Assembly: GCA_023313575.1 (NCBI GenBank) | Contig: JAJTTP010000009.1 | Coordinates: forward strand, 1,054,001 to 1,118,000 | Direction of reading: 5' to 3' | DNA: 64,000 nt | From: Eutypella sp. D-1 | Taxonomy: Eukaryota > Ascomycota > Sordariomycetes > Xylariales > Diatrypaceae | Shown here: one piece after another, positions 24,234-34,468 of the stretch | Layout: each line of letters starts with the position of its first letter | Position numbering within the stretch: position 1 is the stretch's first letter | The notes under the pieces: model-generated | Database searches by the model: none | What the model was told of the DNA's origin: nothing | The model's input: the letters and a program-made list of their open reading frames with translations, nothing else | Position numbers and translations under genes: made by a program

Positions 24234-24830
24234 TCAACCTCTCAACTTATGGCGACTTTGCCGAGTACCACCAGCGCTTTGGGCATGACGCGCTCTGCCT
24301 CTGCCGGTGTGGAAAAGAAAGAACCGCCGGTCACGTCTTCGACTGCGATACCACGAGGGGTACCCTTCGCTCTCTGGCCCAGCCCGGCCACGAGGCGACC
24401 CAACTCCTTGGCCACAAGGGCCATATCGCCTTCTCCGCCCTCCTCGATAAGGCCAGGCCTTATTCGACGGGCTGAGAAAGGCGCGCAACAAAATACGGCG
24501 AGTCCTAGAACCATCCACGACGGATGACGGGTAGGATAGCCGAGGTATGACGTGGAGGATTCGGAGATGGCGAGGCCCTGGAGAGGGACAGCCATAGGTA
24601 GATAGCTGGCGGAGGATTTCCTATGTCAACCGCAACACGCTGGTACGGTCCGGACGGCCCCTGGGGCAGGTCAGACTTACTCCAGCCGTCCCATACACTA
24701 CACAGTGTCGGCACCCAGCTACCTTAGGTGTAGCCCTACATGTAGGCTCGCAAGTAGATAGCCCTAGATAGTATGGTCCACCCGGACGTAAAATACATCA
24801 TCATCATCATCATCATCAACCTCTCAACTT
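24234..24830 (+). mobile_element. 5'-truncated, un-RIP'd LINE 3' fragment (Tad1-like) with 15-bp TSD
   Basis: The 15-base direct repeat tcaacctctcaactt stands at 24234-24248 and 24816-24830. Between them are 567 bp that align base for base, allowing C-to-T and G-to-A, with the 3' ends of the RIP'd LINEs ending near 42269, 56360 and 57707. The frame from 24248 to the TGA at 24473-24475 is open and ends with a CCHC knuckle (CRCGKERTAGHVFDC), as at the C-terminus of LINE ORF2 proteins. The 3' end runs through ggtccacccggacgtaaaa into a (TCA)n tail of about eight units. Perfect TSD, truncation at the 5' end and a short-repeat tail are the signs of target-primed reverse transcription. GC content matches the neighbouring genes, so this copy has escaped RIP. 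Confidence 0.93.
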
Positions 24831-25557
24831 GAACCGGGGAAGCTTAACTCTCTGCTTATCGGTTATGGCGGCTATAATTACTCTCTACAATGCTGGGGAG
24901 GATGGTGAAATGCTAAACTGAGGCACGTTGAACTATTGCAATTCGATAGGCATAAGAAAATCGGAACGAGCACTTGAAGATATGTCCTAGGGACCTAGGT
25001 ATACCAATTGGCTAAACTTGGCCGGTCATTGCTGTATAATAACCTAAGCACGAGTCCATTTATGTCCTACTAGACAGATATGATTAATAAGCAACGGTTT
25101 ATTTACTACTCATCGAAGTTTATTATTATATAGCTCCCGGATTATCCACGTTACTGGTTGTTGGGCCTAGATCGTCTCACTCGTTTACTATCAAGGGGCC
25201 ACCATATCTAAGCCTGAGTCATAATTTAATATATATTAATCTAAGGAGGTCATGTATTAATTATAATAAAGCAGCGTTCATAACTACTCGCAGAGTTATA
25301 AAATCCAGAAATACTTCATTCGTTCTGTCATCTGGGAAATGGAGGTTGGACTTCGTATTAGCTTCGGATATTATGACGTGGGCTATGATACTATATTATA
25401 TGTGGATATGGATTCTGGACGAAAGATCAGACCCGGCCATGAATGGCTTAACGAAAATCAAATATTTCTGAATAATACCACGTACAGTGTAGTCCCACTC
25501 AAGGAAGGGCTTGGACCCGGTTCTCTGCCGCAGTCAAGTGCGTGAATCGATGCCATG
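24831..25557. other. Intergenic region without a supported gene
   Basis: Moderately AT-rich DNA between the LINE fragment and the 3' end of ERG24. A 68-codon plus-strand ORF at 25339-25545 has no recognisable feature. A TAGGTA-type palindrome lies near 24.99 kb. Confidence 0.5.
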
Positions 25558-27107
25558 CTAGTAGACGCCTGGAATGATTCTCCACCTCACCACTCTCTTG
25601 TATTCGTTCCAGTCTTCGCCATACTTCTCCGCACAGGCAGCATCATCCCTCCGTTCGCGGTGAATCAGAAGCAATCCGAAATAAAACGAGTAGAAGTACG
25701 TGAATATCATACCCCACCCCGCTACACCATTCTGTGTGACCAGCCGCCCATCGAGCATATTTGCCGAAGCCGAGTCGCTCACACTACTGCCGGCAGATAA
25801 GATCACGTAGCCTGCGAGCCCGGTTGGCAGGCAAAATGGAAGGGACTGTAGCCAGTCACCAAAGTAGTTGATATGACGCGCCCTGCCCCACCAACCGCCG
25901 GTAAGCAGTCGGCTGCCTCGCTTAGTCGCGATGGACGACATGCCGGTGAAAGAAGGATGTTGAGGGTCCGATCGGAATAGGCGTTTCTGGGAATTTGAAG
26001 CACGGAAAATATATACACCGGCAACAAAGACCGTAGCAACAGCTACAACGCCGGGCCAGCCCAGGTGAACGGGGTAGACGGATAGGTACCTGCATTGTGT
26101 CGAATAAAGAAAAGGCACCCAGACAATGTCGCCGAAAGAAAGCATAAAGCCTAAGCCGTCGGTCGTAATATCCATCATACCCAGCAGGCCGGCTTCGGCA
26201 TACTGACCCTCGAGGACGTAATACGTTTGTGCAGCAGCTAGTACGAGGATACTGTCCGACAAGTAACCATACGTTCGGTATTGCTTCGCGACGAAGGCAA
26301 GGTCTAGGAGAACCCATCCAGTAAGACCGGGCCGCATCTCGAGCCAGGCCTTCACGTCGATCTCTCCTATCCAGGGAAGCGTTACTCGCGGGTTAAGTTC
26401 GCGACCAATAAAAAAGTTATAGACTGGACTCGGCGTCTGGCCCCCCTTAGCGAGCTCGCGGAGCTCGGGATTTCCTTCGCGAACAGTGAAGCTGTTCGCG
26501 TAAACAGCGACGGATATCAGGAGGGATACCAACACGTTTGCATTGAGTAGTTGGACGTAGTTGTCCGTTATGAATGTCCATAACGGGAAGTGAGCCCCAT
26601 ATAGGAGTGTGCCAATTGCACAAGCAACCAGCTGCATAACCGTAGAGGAGAACGCTGGGGTAAATATCAGCCTGCTGTCTTCAAACGGAAGGGATACGAA
26701 ATGCCTACCGTTGAAACGGTATAGGAGAGGCCGACCGGACTCTCTAAGCTTCGTGCCGTACACTTCTTGAGCCGGCAATATGCGATATAGGGCGAGGCTG
26801 ACCGCGTAATAGCCCAGCACCCATAGGGCAACTCGCCAGCTACATAGTCCCCATATTCCATTCTCGGGCCAGGGAATCTGTGACTTAAACCGGCCCCAAG
26901 ACATCGCGCCGGGCTCTAGCAGAGCGGGCGTGGGGCAGCCAGAGACATCGTTGCATCCGAAATATAAGGCATTCATCAGGACAGGGAGTCCAAGGACTAT
27001 ACACCCGGCGGCGAAACTAATGGTGATATACATTTAGTCGTGAGAGCGAGCGATATGGTTTTAAGAGAGGTAACTTACGGGCCGCCAAATTCATACTTGG
27101 CCGACAT
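25558..27107 (-). CDS. ERG24: Delta(14)-sterol reductase
   Basis: An endoplasmic-reticulum membrane enzyme of ergosterol synthesis. It uses NADPH to reduce the C14=C15 double bond left after C-14 demethylation and is the family targeted by morpholine fungicides. complement(27079..27107) and complement(25558..27016) give 495 residues, the usual family length. The 62-bp intron (gtaagt...attag, branch gactaaa) is required: it joins MSAKYEFGGP to FAAGCIVLG, and KYEFGGP is the conserved family start. Hydrophobic segments run through the whole protein. Family signatures are visible: YGYLSDSILVLAAAQTYYV, LSFGDIVWVPFLYSTQCRYL, LLTGGWWGRARHINYFGDW (about 380-400) and the C-terminal YGEDWNEYKRVVRWRIIPGVY. 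No break is seen, so the gene should be active although it lies only 2 kb from the RIP'd block. ERG4 relatives are less likely given the order of motifs. Confidence 0.96.
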
Positions 27108-28336
27108 GTGTCGTCTAAAATAACCTTGTCTAAGTGTAGTGTCTGCCACATAGGAAAATTGGAAGTGACAGACATTGAAGGTTTGGCGTTGATTGCGACA
27201 AACACTTACTTGTACTTACTCCTAGATGTGCTCATGTGCTCCACTTTGAAAAGGGGCAGGTAGAATCAGCCCAGTCTTAGCGTCCGGAAACCAACTTACC
27301 CGCCAGGCCAGCGGGGCGGCGCCAACGACTTCAACCCGAGTACGAGATGACCGTTTGCCAGGAAGCTGTCCTGCCGCGCGCCAAGCAAATCTTCCACTCC
27401 GCGCACCACCGTTTTCACCACCGTTATCAACGTCTCTATAGTTAATTGTTGTTCCTTATTATGAGCTGCGACCGCCTCGTCCTCTGATCTTCCTCTAAAT
27501 GGGGCCCTTATATGTTTACTTACCACTACCTAGTCTACTGTCACCTGTTTAGGTTAGAGCGTGAGGGCTGAGTTCCGAGATACTGTAGGGACTTCCATTT
27601 CAACTAGGCGAGTTTCTGTGGTTCTTGACTATTCTTCCTTGCCCAGACCTAATTGCATGCATATATGACTTTACCTATTTATCACACAAGCTCTCTAATC
27701 CAGCAGCCCGAAGCAGCAGCCCGCCCCCGTCTACGTCTACTAAAATATTCCGGTTCAATGACGGTGAATGAGCTATACGTTCGCTCTGCTAAGAAGCTAC
27801 CCTTCGCCCCAGAGGGCTTTCATTGAATTTCCCCCTTCTCTATGTTCCAGTCAGGGAGCGACTCGTAGCCTGTAAGGTAGTGACGATGATGATGATTTAT
27901 TTTACATCCAAGCAGCCTGTAAAGTAGATACATATGATGAGTCATTTGCCTGATGATTTTACATATGTTCCCTTATACCACCCGCCCAGTCCCTTCATCT
28001 TCTCCTGGTATGTTTGGTCGAATCTACTGCGTCCGTTTATGTTTAGAACCAGAACATATTGCTAGAAGCTCAGCCTTATCGGAAAAGAGGAGAATGCCTA
28101 TAGCAGTGGTACAATAACGTAAGGGGTTCCTTGACAAGAGCAACATAAAAGACGCACGCTTTACAGGAGCACTTTTCAGCCAGAGATCGTCATAATACCT
28201 CAGACACTCACACCCTTTGAACACCCCCTTCCCTTTCTTCCCATCAACTCTAATCTTTTATTTACTAGCTACGTTCCCATTGCTTCTCAGTTGGCAGAAG
28301 GTTATATCAGCATCCAGAACACCACACGTACAAGAA
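27108..28336. other. Intergenic region with a micro-retroinsertion
   Basis: Divergent upstream space of ERG24 and the oxidoreductase pseudogene. A 76-codon minus-strand ORF at 27296-27526 is unsupported. A short TSD-flanked retroinsertion lies at 27867-27927 (separate entry). Confidence 0.55.
27867..27927 (-). mobile_element. 33-bp LINE/SINE tail insertion with 14-bp TSD
   Basis: agcctgtaaggtag (27867-27880) and agcctgtaaagtag (27914-27927) flank 33 bp. Read on the minus strand, the insert ends ggatgtaaaataaatcatcatcatc, matching the last bases and tail of the resident LINE and SINE (ggacgtaaaata plus ATC/TCA repeats). The two TSD copies differ by one G/A. This looks like an extremely 5'-truncated retrotransposition event. 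Confidence 0.7.
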
Positions 28337-29122
28337 ATGGAGATGGCTGGAACAATTTTTATCACCGGGGCTACCGGCCTGATCGGGGTCCGGATACTTC
28401 TCGCTGCTCTTGCTCCTGGCCACACAGTGCGCTATACGACGCGATTGGATGAGAAAGCCAAGACGGTCTCCTCCAACGCAGCAGTGCAAAAGCTGGCGCC
28501 CAGTGGTCGCCTATCGCCGGCGATTATCCCGGATTTCGGTGCTGACGGTGCGTTTGATGCCGCCCTGCAGGGAGTCACGCACGTCATCCACGCTGGCTCA
28601 CCTGTACCCATGCCGACTTTTGACCCCATGACTGAAACATTCGAGCCCACCATCAGGACATCTGCGGGTCTGCTCTCTTCTGCGCTCAAGACACCCAGCG
28701 TGCAACGCGTCATCATCACCTCATCGATTGTGGCAAATCTCGGTCTCACGCCGCCTTCAACTCCCGTCTCTGCATCCACCCGCCCCCCTTGCCAAGCCCT
28801 GTCCCCTCCACCTTCGACGGAGTTTTCGAGGGGTACATAACCGGCAAGGTGGTCGAGTTGCATAGCGCAGACGAATTTGTTAAGGCGTGCAGTCCCCATT
28901 TCACCGTCTCACACGTGTTTCCGGGGTACGTCTTTGGCCGCAATGAGCTTGTGCTCGACGCCGCGGCGATGCAGACGCAAAATAGCTCTAACAACTTCAC
29001 GATGATGGGCATGCAGGGCGCAAATCTCCCGTTCCCCATCCATAGCGGCTTCGTGCACATTGACGACCTAACGTATTTCCATTTATACGTTCTCTTTTAT
29101 AAGGAGTTAAATAGCTATAGGT
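28337..29122 (+). pseudogene. NAD-dependent epimerase/dehydratase-like reductase, frameshifted and truncated
   Basis: From the ATG at 28337 the protein begins MEMAGTIFITGATGLIGVRILLAAL, with the TGxxGxxG dinucleotide-binding motif of extended short-chain dehydrogenases (dihydroflavonol reductase-like). It continues through VTHVIHAGSP and VQRVIITSSIVANLG. At the C run 28783-28788 the frame is lost. One extra base there would continue into LPSPVPSTFDGVFEGYITGKVVEL, which carries the YxxxK catalytic pair (Tyr and Lys of YITGK), then HFTVSHVFPGYVFGRN and SGFVHIDDL. After about 29068 the codons become AT-rich, as expected from RIP of a conserved D(V/L)AxxHxxAL segment, and the gene is cut at about 29122 by a SINE-like insertion. 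The C-terminal third is missing. The frameshift could be a sequencing error; the truncation cannot. Confidence 0.8.
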
Positions 29123-29562
29123 ATTATAATAATGATAATGATTTATTTTACGTTTAAAGTAAACTAATTATTTAAATATAATTATAAGCTTATTATATAA
29201 ATTAATATAATTTATATTATATAATATATAAAATAATAAAAGTAAAACCCGGCAGTTAATTATAACTGTTATTAATTATTAAAGCTTATATTAATATATT
29301 ATATTTAATAAAGAAAGCTATTTAAATAAATTATATAATTTATAATAATAATATTTATTAAATTAAAATAATATAAAAAATAATTATAATAAAATAAAAT
29401 TTAATACGGTATTAATTAACCGGGGTTATTAATTAACATTAATTAATAAATTAAATTTACGTATTAATATATATTAAAATTTTATTTATAATTATATAAT
29501 TTAAAATATTAATAATTATAATTAAATAATGTAATATAATAAATACGTATTACGGTATAAGG
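29123..29562 (-). mobile_element. SINE-like element, copy 3 (heavily RIP'd, 5' truncated)
   Basis: Aligns with the GC-rich copy at 62602-63395 and the copy at 50490-50988 through shared blocks (tail plus gatttattttacg, ataagcttattatataaattaatat, gtaaaacccggcag, aaccggggttattaattaac) and differs mainly by C-to-T and G-to-A. The tail (tta/tca repeats on the minus strand) abuts the broken reductase gene. Homology fades near 29.56 kb. Confidence 0.75.
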
Positions 29563-31300
29563 GAATAAAAAAGGCTAGCTACTTTGCTATATAATTTATA
29601 AAAAATTAACAGTTTTAACGTATATTAAACGTTAAAAGCTTTATATCCGTACTTAAAATTAAAAACGCCCCGGGGTAGTTTTATAAGCATTATAACGTAA
29701 TAACTTAATAATAATAAGTAATTTTAAAAACTAAATGTAATTAAATACTTTTATTTAATAAGTTTAAATACGGTTAAATATCTTTTTTAAAAAAATATTA
29801 TTAAGATTTTTATTTATATATATCTTTTTTATATCGTAAACTTTATTTATTTTATACTTTTAAGTTAAGTGTGACGGCAGTTATTATAACAATTTAAAAT
29901 AAAATAACCATAATAAAGATCCGACCTTATAAGCTTTTACTTTATTAATAAAATCGCTTTTTTTTATTAATCTAATATTTACATATTAATAAAACGAATT
30001 TTTATTAACTTTAAATATTTATATACTTTAAAAATCCCTTTTCGAATATTATTTATAAATAGCTTTATTTTATAAATTTAATCTTTATAAACCTTTTTTT
30101 TTTAAGATTTTATATAATACAAATTTGCTATATTTATTACTGTAATTTTTAATGCCGTAATATAATTTTAAGATTATTTTTATCGTTTAAAAAGATATTA
30201 AAATATTTTAATAAAAAACACCGATTAAAATTAAACTTTAAATTAATTAAAGGGTATTATTATAATGGTTTAAAATTTAAAGAAAACTATAATAACGGTT
30301 TTAAAAATTAAAAAATACGTACGTTTTATTTTAATAACCGATTTAAAACGTTTTTCCGACGGTAATTTATTAACGTTACGGCTATTAATAGTGTTAAAAA
30401 AATTCATCATTAGTTTTTTAAAAAAGAATAACGAAGATAATAATAATAATAATAAACTTATCCTGGAATTTACTTATTAAGATTTTTTTAATTATATAAA
30501 TACGAAAAACTAATTAAAAAATTATATCCTCGATAATATAAATGCCGTTACTTTAAAAAAGGATTTATTTAAAAAAGTGGAAAAATATAATAACTTTTTC
30601 GGTTATAAAATAAGCGGGTTAATATTTTTTTTATTTTTTTAACCCCGATAAATAAAATAAAATAACTTTAATTAATAAATATTATAAACGGAAAATCTTT
30701 TATAATAAAATTTAAAAAAAGCTTTAAAATTATATTTTATAAAGTAAAAATTTATATTTATTTTATAATAAGTTTTAAAAAATAAATTTAAAAAATATTA
30801 TATTTTATTTAAATAATCGAAATATTTCGGTAAAATTACCCGATAATTAAAAACCCGGATAGTAAATATAAATATTTATTTATAAGCTAACTTTATTATA
30901 TTATTAAATAAAAAAAAGCTTTAAATTAATTTAATACGTAAAACGTTAATACTTTATATTAAGTTTTTTTTTAAAAAAGTCGATATATTAAAAAAGCGTT
31001 TATACGCCGTAAATATAATTATATTTATTTATATTATTAACGGCGGTAATAAAAATAATAAATTAACTGTTCCCGATTTTTATATTAATAAAAATAAAAA
31101 TATAATATTTTTTAAAAGTTAATATTAATAAATAAATAATAAGCTTAAGGTTAATACCGTTTATTTTATTAATAATTAAATTAAAATAGCCGGAATTAAA
31201 TTTTATTTTTTTAAAAACGTAATAAATAATATTTTAATTTAATTTAACGTTATTTATTTTAAGCCTATTTTCATTTCGGATAAATTAATAACTTATTTAT
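29563..31300. mobile_element. RIP-degraded old repeat, left half
   Basis: Very AT-rich, with no ORF of useful length. The aaaat duplication around the solo LTR shows that this stretch was once continuous with sequence starting at 45977. I cannot name its coding content. Confidence 0.5.
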
Positions 31301-34300
31301 AAAATTGTTATAACCTGGCTAGGTTATTAGGCTTAAATAAGATTAGCATAAACAATCCTTAACCATGGCACTGGAAGGGACAGCCACGATAAGATAATGA
31401 TGATGATAATGATTTATTTTACGTCCGGGTAGACCATATTATTTAAGGCTATTTATATATAGGCCTATAGGCAGGGCTACACCTAACTAACTAGGTGCCG
31501 ATATTATATAATATATGGGACGGCTAAAATAAATCTATTTAAAAACGGGCCGTACCAACGTGTTACGGTTAATATAAGAAATCCTCCGACCGTTATTTAT
31601 TTATAATTATCCCTTTTTAAAACTTTACCGTTTATTTCCGAATTTTTTAAATTATACCTCGGTTATTTTACCCGTTACCCGTTATAAATAATTTTAAAAC
31701 TTACCGTATTTTATTACGCGCTTAATTTTTAATTTAATATCGAATAAGGTTTAACTTTATTGAAAAAAGTTAAAAAAGCGATATAATTTTTATAATTAAG
31801 GAATTAAATTATTTCGTAACCGGGTTAAGTTAAAAAATAAAAAAATACCTTTTATAATATCGTAATTAAAAATATAACCGGCGGTTTTTTTTTTCCATAC
31901 CGGTAAAAATAAAACGTATTATACCCGAAACGCTGGTAATATTTAATAAAGTTATTATAGCCCGATCGTTTTATAAGGAAATGGTATAATATTAAGCGTA
32001 AAAAAAAAAGCTCGGGGGGAAATCTTTTATACGGAAGGTTTTATCGTATATATAACGGGAAAATATTTCGAAGTTATTATTTAATAAAAAAAAACTTATG
32101 CCTTTTTTTTATAATACGTTTAAAAATAAATAAAGGTTATTATCCCGGTATTTAAGTATTAAATAGCTTTAAACTTAATTTAAACGTTTATAACTTTATT
32201 ACCGGCGATATTTTTATATTCCGGCGTTTATTAAATAAACGTAATAAACGGCCGGATATAAGCGATTATATCGTAAAAAGCTAAAAAGTTAACTTAAAAA
32301 TTATTAAATAGATAACCGAATAAGTTACGTATAACCGTTATATTATCGATAAAAAAATATAAACCGGTTACCGGGGGGTTAAAGTTATACTAATCTTTTT
32401 TTACCTATTATACTGTTTTACGCGCGGTTATTATTTCTTTATCGAAAACTTTTACTTAAGCTAAAGGTTTATAAGTAACATAAAAAGATTTACGCCTATT
32501 ATTTTAATAGGATATAAAACCTTAGCTTATATAATCGATTTTAAAACTATTAAAATAAATAACCAAATCCGTTAATAAAAAAGAAAATAACCACCTTTTA
32601 TACACTTTAATACCTTTATTTTTATTAAAAAAAAGCATAAATAATAATAATTAACGTTTTATAAAAAGGAATAAATGTAAACAGGTTAAAGCTATATCGG
32701 TTAATTATAAACGTGTCGGTTATTTTTTTTAAAATAAAATAATTAAGTAATTACGGGGTAATTTATATTTAACGTCCGGAGGCGCATTAAATATTTTATT
32801 TTAATTTACGTAAAAAGTATTTCCGTTAATAATATCCTTAATTCCTTATAAAAAATAATAATACGGGTAATAAATTAAATAAGTAACGCAGCTTTAATAA
32901 CGACCTTAAATAATTTATTTAATCTGTTTATAAATAGGCTTATCTTAATATCGGCCGGTTTAAACGCGTTTTTAACCGAAAAGCGTTAAAAGCTTAATTA
33001 TTAAGTTTTTATAACGTATATTACGATCGGTATTACGTAAGTTTTAACGGTTTTAACGGTTTTAACAGTTTTATTTAAAAAAAAGCCATATATAACGTTA
33101 TTAAAATATCGTATATAATTAGTTATTTATAACGCTTTATTACTCCATTTAATAACGTATTTTTTAAAATTAAGTTATAAATTAAAAGAAATATTAAATT
33201 ATCGGACCGTTTTTATTAAAACCTTTACTTTAAACGTGCTGCTAATAACTGTATCGGTTTTAAATGTTTTACTTTTATAAAAATGTTTAAATTCGTATTT
33301 TATTAAATTGAAAAATAAAACGTTATCCTTTTTTTAATTAAGTACGTTTTCCACGTCGGTAATTAAAGTTACGGCCGTATAAAAGGTTATTAAGTTAATA
33401 CGTAAAATAATAATATCGTTTACGTATTTAAACCTGGTATTAAATATCGGTTCTTTCCGTAATATTAACTCGATATATAGCATAAAAAAAATAAAGGATA
33501 TAAAAAAACCTTATAATATACCGTAAAATAAAAGGATCGGGTCGATAATACCGTTTTTTATATAAATAATAACCTGCCGATCCGTTATAAAAAAGTCCAC
33601 CTATCGTATAAATCTTATATCTTACCTTTATTATTTTAGCCGGAAAATAAAACGGTTACGTAAAATTGCATTAAAAACTTTTAATACGTTTATAGTTAAT
33701 AATAATACGGCCTTTCCGTAAATAAACGTTTATTTAATATTATAAATAACGTAAATAACCAAGTTAACCGTTAATTTTTAAAAAAAGGCGTTAAATTATT
33801 ATAAATAAAATACCTTATAACGTAAAGTTTATACCGTTATACGCCTAATTATTAACTTTTTTAATCTTTTATTTAAACACGAAAATAAGGATATAAATCT
33901 TTAAGCCTTAAATTTAATAAAATCAGATTTACCCATTTTTAAAAACATAATTACCTCCGCTATTTTAAAGATTTATAAATAATAACTATAGCTTAAGCAT
34001 ATTTTATATAATATGCGTACCGTTTCGTTAATTACCGGCTAAGTTAATTATAATAACATAATTATTAACCCGTTTTTATTAAATGCCGTAAATAAAATAC
34101 GGATATATATATTTTCCGCTTTTACTATTAATACCCGAAGGTTTTATAAAAAATTAAAATAAATTTATTATGTATTTTTATAACTAAATTTATTTTAATT
34201 TTATAGCTATAATAATTATTAAGGATTTATAATATCCCCGCCGGTAACTTAAAAAATTAATACTTTATAACGTAACAGATTAATTTTTTTTTTCCGTATC

Positions 34301-34468
34301 GGTAATTATTTTATTTCCGTCCTTTATCGGTAATAAGCGGAAATTATTTTTAAGCTTATATTAGCCGACGATTTTAAAAATATCCTTATTTTTTTTTAAT
34401 TTCGGTAATAAGTTTATTTTAATATTACTTTTTAACTCGGCGTACCGTTTTCCTTTAAGCCTTAATTA

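Noticed and set aside
24102..24527. A 141-codon plus-strand ORF
   Set aside because: It crosses the left TSD into the LINE fragment in a frame other than the LINE's coding frame.
29870..29905. A tgtgacggc match resembling an LTR start
   Set aside because: The following bases do not match the LTR sequence.
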